Origin: Isoetes taiwanensis
Taxonomy: Eukaryota; Streptophyta; Lycopodiopsida; Isoetales; Isoetaceae
DNA length: 64,000 bases
Assembly (NCBI GenBank): GCA_021234155.1
Contig: JAJEKV010000096.1
Coordinates: 2,419,678-2,483,677, forward strand
Reading direction: 5' to 3'
Each line of letters starts with the position of its first letter. The stretch's first letter is position 1. A program made the translations under genes and the position numbers. The notes beneath the pieces were generated by a model. It was not told where the DNA came from. It saw only the letters and a list, made by a program, of their open reading frames with translations, and made no database searches. This document shows, piece after piece, positions 45,776-55,941 of the stretch.

Positions 45776-46318
45776 AATTTAACGTGTTCATACCTCTTAA
45801 GTGCGCGGAACATGGCGACCCCACCCTATTGTTATCTTCCTTTGCCTTCAAATGCTCATTAGGATACTTTCCCTTGGGCCCAAAACCTTGGGTTTTTTTC
45901 ATGCATGGCATACACGTGCCATGTTTCTATGAAAACCTGACCTTGCTCGGCTCATATCATAGATGACAATCATAGTAAGATAAGTAGAATAGAATAGAAT
46001 AGAAAGTGCAGGGGACTATTTATAAAGCATAGGCTCTTTGAAGAAATGGCATAAATGATAATCTTCTTGCCCCCACTTGAGATTGGTATTGAACAATAAC
46101 AATAAAAGAGCATGCATATGATATTTTTATCTAATCTCTCTAACCTCAGCCTTACCGATTTCCAAAACATAATCATAAAGCTCTTATGATCCTAAAACTC
46201 CATTAGTACAGTGCAATCAAATTGTTACTAACTTAACTTTTCTTCTTTTTCTTTTCATCACAGTAAACTAATTCCATAATGTCGTGGCGAAGAACGTTGA
46301 ATACTCCAGAATGGGATG
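45776..46318. other. Non-coding stretch with an (AATAG)n run
   Basis: This lies between the Pogo remnant and the inverted repeat at 46323. A short (AATAG)n microsatellite lies near 45985-46005. No gene is seen. Confidence 0.4.
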
Positions 46319-46322
46319 TTAA

Positions 46323-46351
46323 CAAAGTTTAAAATGAAACGCACTTATTTG
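46323..46351 (+). repeat. Left terminal inverted repeat of the candidate element
   Basis: ACAAAGTTTAAAATGAAACG then CACTTATTT matches the reverse complement of 54980-55008 with one difference. Inside it a GAAACGCACTT segment is duplicated. Confidence 0.65.
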
Positions 46352-46739
46352 CTGGAAACGCACTTCAAAAGGAATCTTTGAAAGATTCCCTAAAATTCCC
46401 TTAAAAAAGTCCATTTTTAAGATTTTTTTGTGACAGGTGTGACAATTTAAGTAATTTAGATACCATTTTTGAGGGGTTGATTGAACATAACTTTCATGCA
46501 AAAATTTCAAATAGCAATTTTCATCCTCCTAAACTAGAACAAAAAATAATTACTTTTATAAAGTGTAGCAAAAAAGGGGCAATTAAAAAAATAGCAAGGG
46601 TAATAGAGTGACAAAGAAGTGATATATTCATGGTTGTGAAAATTGTACAAAATTATGAACAAAATTGTCAAAAATATAGAACATTTTGACAGACAGTCAT
46701 CACCTGCTCTTTCTATTTTTTACATGTTTGAGTCATCGG

Positions 46740-49700
46740 ACAAACTTACATTTTGCAGCAAGATCAGGATGCATCTCATCCTCCGACTCATTTAATCCCT
46801 GATCACTTGAGCCTTCATCCTCAGCTTCACTCTCAAAACTGGATGTACTCGAACGATCTTCTTCCTCACTGTCTACAAGTGAGTCCTCATCATCATCTTT
46901 TTTGGCCACCTTTCTAGGTTGTTTGTCTAATCCACATCTTCGACTTTATTAAAGTTTGAGTGACCATACGTAACTTATTAGCAGCAGTCAGAACAAAGTC
47001 ATATGCAAGAACCTTCACTTCAGATAGATCTATGACAAAGATTACTTGCTTTGGACTTTGCTCTCTTTCCCACTCTGTTTTTACCATCTCCAAAGTATAA
47101 CTCCCATCGAAAAGCACCGGCAAGCATTTGTTCTCATCCGAGTGCACTTTTAGTTGAGTGGGAATTCCATCCTCTCTTGTTACCTCCAAGTATTTTTAGC
47201 TAGCGTAAGCGGCTTCCCGGACTCATCATTATCATTTTGGGACAGCTATGAGCATTCCTTTCAAATCGCGAGATAGAACGGATACTCGAGCAACTTGTTG
47301 TCTTTCATGCGGCCCGGGGCGGTGTACATGACTCTGTTATCTTCATCCGAGCTAGCCAATATCTCTACATGTTCCTCTTGATTATCAACTTGCGGGGAGA
47401 GTTTGCCTAGATGGCCAGTTTGAATGTAATGGCGGTCTTCGACCTTGTAATGAAGCTTGCAAAATATCACGCTGTTGCGAGAAAAAACCGAGGCCACCAT
47501 AAAGCATCTGCCTCCCCAAAGTGGTTAGAGAGCACGACTGAATACTTGTCTCAATAAAATCCAATGATTTGCTTGAGTCAAATGCTCTTCCCTCCTTTTT
47601 ACTCTTTGTGATTTCTTTCAAGCTTTTTAGAGGCATTTGCTCTGCAGAGAGCATGGAACTAGTATTGGGGATGGTGCGAATGAATTGAATACACGCTGCC
47701 GGGCCGCCAATCGCAAAGATGTGGCATATTTCTTTTCCTTGTAAGATGGCCCCGCCATCTACAAGTGAAATTTTGATCCGATCTTTGAAATGTAATATTT
47801 CTCAAGGGCTCAATAGCACAGTGACCCAGTTGATCTCTTTGAAAAATCCATTCTTTGAAATCATAAGTTTCTTCCAACAACTCGATGTCTGGACGAGGAT
47901 TGTAGGAATCTTGGATAACCTCAATCATTGCTGGTAGGCTGAGAGCTTTTTTTCGTGCAAGACGTTTAGAGAACCCTTGAACATCGATCAATTTGGTCGG
48001 TATGACCAACAAAAGGTGAAACCAATCTTCACCTTCTTGAAGATTTGTTTCTCTACTAGCATAGCACAAGTAAGCAAACAACGCTGATTCTTATTTTCCC
48101 TTTGTCGTGTTGTCTAGTGAAGATACGGAACCGGTGGTATATGTTCTAGATTGGAAAGAAGCTTATTCAATATTGTGATAGTGAGATTTGGATCAGCATG
48201 AATGTTTGGATAATTCAAAAATGCCTTGCAAGATAGTTTTCCATTAAATACCATAGCACCAACAACATGCAGATGTATGAAATCTTCTTCAGCAGCATCC
48301 TTAGGCACATTGACAAAATGTGGTAGGGTGGTCTTCTTCGGTCCATTCCATCAATAACAACCGACACGTAGTTGAGTGGTTGTTTGATTGCTTTCTTCCT
48401 ATGTTTTGTCAATTTTCTCCTTTCCAAAAGATTGTTGTTCTCGCGGCTTGTCCGGTTTCTCCTTCAATGCATCCTGAAATGAAAATATGTTTAGGAAAAA
48501 CCTACTTTTAAGTAGAACTAGGCAAGAACATCGCCCCGAAGCTTACTTTTTTAGTGTGAAGTGTCCTTGCATTTTGTCTCTCGAAGCTTTTAATTGAGCA
48601 TGTAGCACAAAAAGACATCCTATGCTTTCTAGGAATGGCCACTTGTGAGAAAACTCTTTTTTTCGAGCACAAGAAAGTAAGAGTAGCGAGACAAAGCGTT
48701 CTCCAAAACCTCAACACACATCTCCTTATAATTATCGTAGACTTCTTGTTTCGTGAAATTGTCACCAAGTGGTACATAGGGCTATTAGGGGAGTTTCTCA
48801 CAAGACTCCTTAAAGAAACCTTCCATCCGGGAGACACATTGAAGGGCATGAATTTCGGTTATGCCTCCCGAATGGCGATGAGTCATTAATGCCCGGATTC
48901 TTGTCAAGCCTTTTCTTTAGGCGGTCAAGTCGTCTGGGCCGCCTAAAGCATGAATCAATTTGAAGGCCGTTTGACGTAGACGGTGTGGCCACCACCGTGT
49001 AAGTAAACTTCTCACCATCATCGGCCTAATATTGAAGGCTAAGTAGCCCCTTTGGTCTAGCAGAGTCATTGAATCAGAACTATCACGAATCAACCTCAAT
49101 TCCTTTAGTCCAATCTTAAGCAAACAACGTTGAGAACAACAATTGTTTTTGTATGTGTTGCCCGCAAGTGAGCCTCGTCCATGAGTTTCTTTCTTCTAAC
49201 AGGTTGTACATGCTTTCTTGTGTAAGTTACGCTTTAAGATTCTTACTTGCGGGGCTTTGAATTGAACATAGAGTCTTGTGGCTTTGGTAGGTCCTCGCCC
49301 CGAGACATCAACATGAGGTGTTTCTTCGTCTAAGAGATCAACTTGAGGTGTACTTGTAGATGCCTGATAGGTTTGGTGTGTGCAAGTCCCGAGGGGAGGT
49401 GCTTTCCCTCTCCCTAGGAAAAAAGTAATCGAGGTTGGTGGACGAGTTGACCAGCTCTCAAGTGTCGAGAAAACGGAGAGTTGCATGTCGCCGACCGCCC
49501 TCCCACTTGTTGTAGTACCATTTAGCTTAAATTGATGGAGTTGGCGGATTTGCCTCGGGGATTTAGCCTATGGTGGACTAAGGGCGATTTACTAAAATGA
49601 AGTGGAGGAGGTAGTCCGACCCTCTAGGGTCGTGGTGGAGTAAAACGCATTGGTGGGGGCAAACGACGCTGGGGGAGCGAGGTGGTGTGGTGGAGTAAAT

Positions 49701-49884
49701 TGAACTGCGGTGGTGGAAGCCGAGGTGGTCGTGGCCGAGTAAGATCAACAGTGAGCCGGGGTTTGAATATCGAGAGCGAATTTCCGAGGCTACTTTCAGG
49801 TGTCGGTTGAGGGGGTGTGAATGTCGCGCAGGAGGAAGCTCAGCGAAGGAGTTGGAGGCTCTGCAGATCTTTTTTCTCGAGCCA
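46740..49884 (-). pseudogene. DUF7869-like protein gene of the candidate element, degenerate
   Basis: Read from about 49884 downward: a possible start (MAREKRSAEPPTPSLSFLL), a Cys-containing segment (CCSQRCLLKIGLKELRLIRD, about 49100), DQRGYLAFNIR, a central block with VAIPRKHR and MSFCATC (about 48590-48640), YVSVVIDGMD (about 48380), HLHVVGAMVFNGK, RQRENKNQ (about 48100) and FSKRLARKKALSLPAMIEVI with DFKEWIF (about 47850-47980). This order matches my memory of the uncharacterised DUF7869-type family (IIDGMDQ-, DN-RENKN-, GHTHEDID-like blocks), which may have an RNase H-like fold. An acidic Ser/Glu tail (46745-46915) ends at a splice donor. Many stops and frameshifts are present, and the DN and HED positions are eroded. 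Alternative: an unrelated host pseudogene captured between repeats. Confidence 0.5.
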
Positions 49885-50267
49885 TACCGAAGCAGAAGCG
49901 CCACCTTTGTATAAATTTATACCTACGTAATAGCGCATCGGTAAAAGTTTATACTGGGGATGGTATAAATTTATCTGAGAGAAGGCAAACTTGTAGGCTG
50001 CAGATCAGATAAATTTATACAGAGATGGTATAAATTTATACAGAGGAGGAAGACACTGAGTATAAATTTATACCTAAAACTCACGCACACTTGTATTGGA
50101 ATCTTTATGGAGAAACGCTTATACCTGGCGGCACTTAGTGGGTACTTAAGCCCCCGGCCACCCTATTTTCCATATACTGCACTTAGAGTCGGAAAGCGCC
50201 GGGTCCGCCTTTATATACCCCCTCTTATTTGCTCTCCGGGAACCTCTATACGCTAGTTCATACGGTC
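49885..50267. promoter_or_regulatory. Divergent promoter region with palindromic sites
   Basis: Between the two divergent start codons lie at least six copies or variants of GGTATAAATTTATACC (about 49909, 49941, 49962, 50006, 50027, 50060). Variants with CAGATAAATTTAT also occur. Each carries TATAAAT on both strands. A separate TTATATACC box at 50211-50219 lies about 50 bases before the plus-strand ATG at 50268. The site at 49909 sits about 25 bases upstream of the minus-strand ATG. Confidence 0.55.
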
Positions 50268-50344
50268 ATGGCCACGTAAGTCTACTTTTCCGTCGCATCG
50301 TTTTAGTTTCTCTTTTGTTTTAATCATTTAGAGTGTAAGCCCCC

Positions 50345-50613
50345 GGTATAAATTTATACCGAGATGATTGGATCGATCGGTATAAATTTTATACGCCTTT
50401 GTGCTCGAAGCGGTATAAATTTATACCGCTCCCGAAGCACTTGCGGCACCGCAAGTGCTCGGGAGCTGTATAAATTTATACCGAAAGTTAACAAGGCGAT
50501 AAATTTATCCGCTCGAAAGCACCTAATCGGTATAAATTTATACCGCTCGCCTGATCGGTATAAGAGGCGGTATAAATTTATACCTTCGTGCTCGAGCCGT
50601 ATAAATTTATACC
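50345..50613. repeat. Cluster of eight GGTATAAATTTATACC-type palindromes
   Basis: Sites start at about 50345, 50379 (one extra T), 50412, 50468, 50496 (GATAAATTTATC variant), 50529, 50569 and 50598. They lie within the presumed first intron of the plus-strand gene. Spacing is irregular, unlike the later array. CTCGAAGC or GCTCGAG-type motifs recur between them. Confidence 0.85.
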
Positions 50614-51231
50614 GCTTTGCAATTATTTCAGATTTTTGATGTCCAAAGGCTCAACGAATGGTCCCAAACCTTAATATTTTCGTAATATTGTTGTGTTTCC
50701 GGCTTAAATGACACAAATAAAGTGTTAATTTAGTGTGGAATTTATGCCCTTTTCATCCTCTTTTTCTCTTTTTTTTTGTGTTTCAAAAACTCGAAAAAGG
50801 TTAATATTCTTGTGTAAAATGGTTTTTTTTGCGTTTTCCAGCCCTAAGATCAAGTTTGTGCGGGCTGGTCATCATCAAAGGTCGCACCACCAGAGCCACA
50901 GACTTATGAACTAAAGGATCAGACTTGGTACGTCCACAGGGGCAAGAGAGAGCAAACCCACTGATACGTACCTTTACTTGTGCAATAAATCAGGGAAGGG
51001 CAAGTTCAAGTCTGATGATTATTACCCCTACCGGGCGAAATTATGAAACTTGTTGCTACTGAGAGAACGATGATGAAGTTCTAATGCAAAGGCAACCATG
51101 ACAAGGGCCCCCGTCTACTATGTTCTGAATACTAGAATGTTTAGAATAAGCATGTGCAAGCCTAAAGACGTGCACGATTACATTTCGGACAATTACAAGA
51201 ACGGCTTTGTAAGTTATTCTTAGGTGCTTTC

Positions 51232-51247
51232 CGTATAAATTTATACC
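51232..51247. repeat. Single GTATAAATTTATACC palindrome
   Basis: One isolated copy, in the intron before the exon that starts at 51279. It differs from the consensus only at the first base (CGTATAAATTTATACC). Confidence 0.85.
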
Positions 51248-51357
51248 GTCAGTCTCTTAACATAACCCTGCATTACAGGACGTAGTAGAAATTTTGATGT
51301 CAATAGTCTTTTGCGACGAAAAAGTGTTGGTCAAGGGTCTATGGTACCCCCGTAGTA

Positions 51358-51432
51358 TCGAAGAGGAAGTAGTAGAGGAAGAGGTAGAGGAAGAGGAAGA
51401 GGAAGAGGAAGAGGAAGAGGAAGAGGAAGAGG
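51358..51432 (+). repeat. (GAAGAG)n microsatellite encoding poly-Glu
   Basis: A run of GAA/GAG codons gives about 20 consecutive glutamates in the candidate element's plus-strand gene. It is an imperfect GAAGAG repeat. Confidence 0.85.
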
Positions 51433-52334
51433 AAAGAGGAGGAACGGTCAACACAAAGGGAAAGGGTAGGAAGCATTCCCCGGTACTAGATACTGACCTC
51501 CTACCAAGAAAAAATCTAGAAAAACAAAGCCCTTGACTATAGAGGAGTCGGTGAGAAGCTCTTGAAGGCTCCTGGAGCGCATATCGTTGTGAAGCCCGCA
51601 GATAAGTCAAGTGCTATTCTCAAGCAAAGTTAATGAAACCAAACTGCTCAAACAAACCATTTCTTTGACACTAAGCACTATCAAGAGGCCACCAAAAAAT
51701 GAAGATGGGGTCGAGTCTTTGCAGGTCCGAAAAGTTGTATGCTGCACATGTGGCCATTCTTAAGCAAAGAATGAGAAGAAATCCTCATGCGCATGTGTCG
51801 CCTCTAGTTGTTATGGTTGATAGAAGTCAATGCAATCGATTGCAGGATTACAAAAAAGCAGACTTCGAAGATTACACCTACTACGTCCTTGGAGGCACAC
51901 ACAGCTACAAGGCTAGAAAAGAACTCTCAAAGGAGGAAACCCGTAACGAGGTGTGGAAAAGCGTGGAAGCCCATATTTACGTGGGTATCACAGAGGCAAA
52001 AGTCATTGCCGTAAGTCACAATCTTGACAATGACTTTCGGTTAAAAATGAGCCTAATAGATAAGATCCGATTCATGCATCGAGAGTACGTGGAGTTCAAA
52101 CAAATGCATGGAGAGGACTTCAAAAAACAGAAGAATAAGCTTCAAGAGCTTCGAGAAGCCTGTGTGACGGAGTGTTGCCTGAGCTATGATTCTGATAAGA
52201 AGCCCATTATGGCTGTCAAACAATACGATAACTACTTTCAGCTCGCTTTCAGAGATGGTCAAGTAAGTAAAAGATTCAATTCAATCTTTTGTAGTATGTT
52301 TAGCGTGGTTAGAATCTTGTAGTAGCCTACTGAC

Positions 52335-52574
52335 GGTATAAATTCATACCGTGCCTGGCCGCGGTATAAATTTATACCGTGCCTGGCCGCGGTATAAATT
52401 TATACCGTGCCTGGTCGCGGTATAAATTTATACCGTGCCTGGTCGCGGTATAAATTTATACCGCGAACAGGCACGGTATAAATTTATACCGCGACTAGGC
52501 ACGGTATAAATTTATACCGCGACCAGGCACGGTATAAATTTATACCGCCGCCAGGCACGGTATAAATTTATACC
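52335..52574. repeat. Nine-copy, 28-bp-period palindrome array that is itself palindromic
   Basis: Nine 16-base copies of GGTATAAATTTATACC (the first with one C) start at 52335, 52363, 52391, 52419, 52447, 52475, 52503, 52531 and 52559, exactly 28 bases apart. The 12-base spacers are GTGCCTGG(C/T)CGC four times and then the reverse complement GCGACCAGGCAC type four times. The whole block is therefore an inverted repeat centred at 52454/52455. It lies in the intron between the ParB-like exon (ending 52262) and the exon starting at 52640. Confidence 0.97.
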
Positions 52575-53633
52575 GTGTTGAGTCGCCGTGCCCATCCTCT
52601 TACGCCATTCAGCACTAAACTTCGTTTGACCATTTACAGGTGTGGGATCTTCAAGAAAGAATTTTTTGTATGTTCGAAGATGGGGAGCTCAAAGAACAAG
52701 CTAAAGACGCAGGAAAGAAACCAAAGAAAGGTGGTGAATCAAAACCAAAAAATATGAGCATTGTACCCTGGACGCAGTTACAGGGTCTTAAAAGCAAAGA
52801 AATATTTGTTCGCCTGTTGGAAAAAGTAGTTGCCAAAGAATTCACATTAGACGAGATGGCCAAGGAAGCTAAAACGTAAGCCTCACTTGCTATGCCATGT
52901 TTTTTTCTACCTTTTTTTGTCTTACAATATTTTTCCCTTTGCAGTCAGAAAGACATTGTCACTTGCCAGGCCGAGTTAATGAAGCAGCTCAACCTAGAAG
53001 ACTGGGAGGAGTGCAAACTTTTGTACCCAAGTTGTACCACGATGCAAGATTATCATCGAGAGCACGCAGATTAACGATTAATTGGTCGGGTAAGTTTTGC
53101 AAAAATATGTTATGTGTTTGTGCCTTTGTCTCACATTACTCTTTGAGAACAAGAAGAAGGGGCTACCCATTGGATTTTTGAACCTGGTTCAGAGGGCCAA
53201 GGAAGAGAGGCAAAGGTTAAAGGCAATTGAACAGGGGTAGAGAGGTCGCCACTTCCATTTTTTGACCGTACATATGAGAGATTTACCACATTTGGTCGGG
53301 ACGCCCAATATGTGGTTGTTGAGGGTGATTGTACAAGGTCGGGGACTCTTTTAGACAAGCAACATTTTACATTATGCATTGCGAGATATTCCTTATGGAT
53401 TTAAAATAAAGGATAGCGCTTTTTGATGAGGAGGCTTTCACCACGTGCAAGTCCGGTCTTTCTGGATGGCCTCAAAGAAGTCACGACATTCGAAAACCGG
53501 AGGGTCATCATTTTTCATTCGACCTTGAGGGCGATGTCGGTGCTTAAACCTATGGGAGGCTGATGCAACGCCCGGCCAAAACTGCGTTTGGTAAGCTTCA
53601 CAATTAACGTTTTTTGTTTTACGGTAACTCCAC

Positions 53634-53801
53634 GGTATAAATTTATACCACATCCGTCTTAAGGTTTAAATTTTAAAAAGTTTTGGAACAACCGTGGTAT
53701 AAATTTATCTGACAAAGGCAATGTATCAGATAAATTTATCTGACTTCTGCCGCCGTGGTATAAATTTATACAGCAAGGCAACCGTGGTATAAGTTTATAC
53801 C
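53634..53801. repeat. Five further palindromic sites in the methyltransferase gene
   Basis: Sites start at about 53634 (full), 53696 (GGTATAAATTTATC), 53727 (CAGATAAATTTATCTG, a perfect palindrome with different ends), 53757 (one end changed) and 53786 (GGTATAAGTTTATACC). They lie between the exons carrying motif IV and motif I, probably in an intron. Confidence 0.85.
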
Positions 53802-54525
53802 GCCACACTACTGGGCTAACTTATTTTCCTTGTTTTCTTTTTACTAATTTCTAATTTCTATATTGCTTGGCAGGCTTAAAACAAACGTCAAGGGTCATGG
53901 TGGTCCGCGCTTAGTGAGTTTGTTTTCGAAAGCATTTTCATATAGGTTTTTACAAAGTAGCGGACGCCAAAAAAAAAACCATGGTTCATTTTAACACGCA
54001 GAATGAAAAGACTCCTCCCTGCAATGCATTTCAGTTCCCAGCTGTTTTGCAGAAATTAAGAGACCCACAGCGACAAGGCGCTGTGGTGTCCCATTATCAG
54101 AAGCCACAACGGCTTATTAATAATTTGATACAGTGGTTTTCTCGGCCTGGAGACTGGATCCTAGATGCCTTTTCTGGATCAGGCACCACAGCAGTTTGTC
54201 CGTCGACATAGACCCAGATAAAGTAAGCTTCATCAGGACCAGGATAAGCTCTTGCGAAGCCTTTCCTGATGAAAACGAGGAACTGGGAGCAAAGAACGGT
54301 GCCAGCCGATGCTAAGGGCACTTACACGTAAATCGACCTCCACTTACGGGGAAGAAGAGATGAGGAGGTGGAGTTTGTTGACTTGGAGCCTGTGGTGCCC
54401 GAGCCAGAGAAACCGCCTGTGCCAATAGGTTTGGAATCAGAAGGAGGCGTCTTAGCTGTTGTAAGCTCGCAAGAGCCAGATCTCAAAGGGTACGAGAGTC
54501 CTGTGGACTGGGAAGAGCCACCTCT

Positions 54526-54541
54526 CGTATAAATTTATACA
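54526..54541. repeat. Palindromic site overlapping the stop codon of the methyltransferase gene
   Basis: CGTATAAATTTATACA includes the TAA (54531-54533) that ends the acidic tail EEPPLV. The stop codon is thus part of the site. Confidence 0.7.
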
Positions 54542-54979
54542 GACAGAGTTCTTAACCACTTTCATTGTAAACTATGTGCTAAGTAATATTATAATTTATT
54601 TTGATGAAGATTTTTAAACTGAAAGCTTTGTCTCTCTAACAATGCTTAATTGAAACAACTCTTTCTTGCTCCAGGATTTCACACTCTTTGTCTTTCCAAT
54701 GTTTGACTTTTTTAGTACTTCTATTAAGCTTGCAAAAAAACAATCTATATTTTCTTCTGTTTTTAACAACTTACTGAGTTATCAAAGTTAATGTCTCTCT
54801 CCTTAAAACAAGCATTTTTTTTTTTGCCCTTCTTTTAAAATGAAAAAGCTTTAAAAATGTTGCTTTTTTGGGGGTATCCCGAATGCTAATTGCTCAACAA
54901 TCTATTTTGCTCCCTATTTTGTGTGTTTTTTTTAAGTTTTCAATTTTTATAAAGGAATCTTTCAAACGCACTTCTTAAA

Positions 54980-55008
54980 TAAGTGCGTTTCATTTTAAAC
55001 CTTGTTTG
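54980..55008 (-). repeat. Right terminal inverted repeat of the candidate element
   Basis: Reverse complement of the left repeat at 46323-46351 with one mismatch. Just inside, AGGAATCTTTC matches the inside of the left end. Confidence 0.65.
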
Positions 55009-55019
55009 TTGTTCCTATA

Positions 55020-55590
55020 ACACAGAAGCTTGAAGTACTCATTGATGAGTATTTGCAGAGAACCTCAGCTCCATGTCAGAATATTCTTATTTTTGATGTT
55101 TCAACTTTGCATATTTCGAGTCAATCTGTTGAACTCGAGAAGAAGGCTTATACTAGTGGGCAGTGGCCAATCCACGAGCTGCTGATCTTGCAAGTTGCAA
55201 AAAAGGAGCAGGAGACAATAGCATGTTTGCAGGTGTGCGAGAGAAGCATCGGAATCATTTTGAGAGATGGAATGAAGTTGAAGAATTATGTTGGAGAAAT
55301 GGGATAAAACGATCTGCAAAGGCTTGTCAAACAACGTGGGATACTCTGATATCCGACTATAAAAAGATATATGATTATGAAAAGGAGATTAGTGGTCAGC
55401 ATTCCTATTAGCAAATGTCTCACTCTGATCGGAAAGCACGACAGCTACCAACGAACTTCCATAAGGAAGTCTATAATGCCATGGACATGTGGCTTTGTAA
55501 GAGAACATCTATTAATCCTTCACATACAGTAAGCGAGGCCTCAGCTCCACCTTCTGCACAGTGTCCTCCAACAAGTGAGTCACCATAATG
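55020..55590 (+). pseudogene. Trihelix (GT-factor-like) DNA-binding protein remnant
   Basis: Frame one reads QWPIHELLILQVAKKEQE. After a shift near 55215-55235 the text continues GVREKHRNHFERWNEVEELC, then GIKRSAKACQTTWDTLISDY and KKIYDYEKEISGQHSY. This is the trihelix/Myb-SANT-like domain of plant GT factors and of some transposon-derived proteins. At the end of the domain TGG has become TAG (55409-55411). The following DRKARQLPTNFHKEVY is the usual continuation and runs to a TAA near 55588. It starts at the right border of the candidate element, possibly after a truncated intron. A nearby segment (55750-55917) may be a further exon ending DPYLAHI. Confidence 0.75.
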
Positions 55591-55941
55591 CTTTGAAACT
55601 TCACTAGGCAGCTTATGGTATGTTATTACTAGACAGCTTACTAGACACATAACCTTAGAGAAAGAGCAACTTATGGTATGTTATTGCTAGCATCTAAGTT
55701 ATGAATTAGATTAAGAATCATTTTGATTTCTTATCGTTTATTGATTTTAGGTGGAGAAGAAAATATGGAGGGCTCCATTGATGCTGATGGAGACTCGACA
55801 CCTAGTGGTGTCAGCAACAGAAATGGATATAGGAATCTATATCGAGTCCAGGACGTCCCTATAGGCACGTATCCTGCCACCCAGGGGGTGTCAGACCCAT
55901 ACCTGGCCCACATTTAGTGACTGACTATAAGTCTAGCATAC

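Larger units (their letters stand above)
50268..54533 (+). pseudogene. ParB-like domain plus beta-class DNA methyltransferase gene, degenerate
   Basis: A multi-exon gene with clear splice borders (ATG 50268, donor 50276; exon start 51279; donor 52263; exons 52640-52875 and 52945 onward). In order: a globular segment (YELKDQTWYVHRGK), a poly-Glu run (51358-51432), a ParB/sulfiredoxin-like domain (51699-52262: VSPLVVMVDRSQCN, YYVLGGTHSYKARKEL, EAHIYVGITEAKVIAVSHNL), a charged helical region (52640-52875), then a methyltransferase with YVVVEGD, motif IV DIPYG (53385-53399), KPQRLINNLIQWFSRPGD, motif I DAFSGSGTT (54164-54190) and VDIDPDKV. The order IV before I is that of beta-class N4-C/N6-A methyltransferases. 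An acidic tail ends EEPPLV. Several frameshifts and stops make this copy inactive. A host origin is unlikely: plant nuclear DNA methyltransferases are C5 type. Confidence 0.65.
46319..55013. mobile_element. Candidate large DNA transposon with divergent DUF7869-like and ParB-methyltransferase genes
   Basis: The bounding inverted repeats (about 46323-46351 and 54980-55008) share 29 bases with one mismatch (AAGTTTAAAATGAAACGCAC core). The left copy has an extra 27-base duplication just inside, after which the two ends match again (GAAAGATTCC). Between them lie a minus-strand gene (46740-49884), a central region full of GGTATAAATTTATACC palindromes, and a plus-strand gene (50268-54533). No clear target duplication was found. 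The borders, the divergent layout and the confinement of the palindromes to this interval argue for one element. Both genes are frameshifted, so this copy is inactive. Confidence 0.55.

Noticed and set aside
52335-52574. Regular 16-bp repeats with 12-bp spacers, at first sight like a CRISPR array
   Set aside because: The spacers are two forms of one sequence rather than unique, they are far too short, no cas gene is present, and the sequence is a plant nuclear intron.
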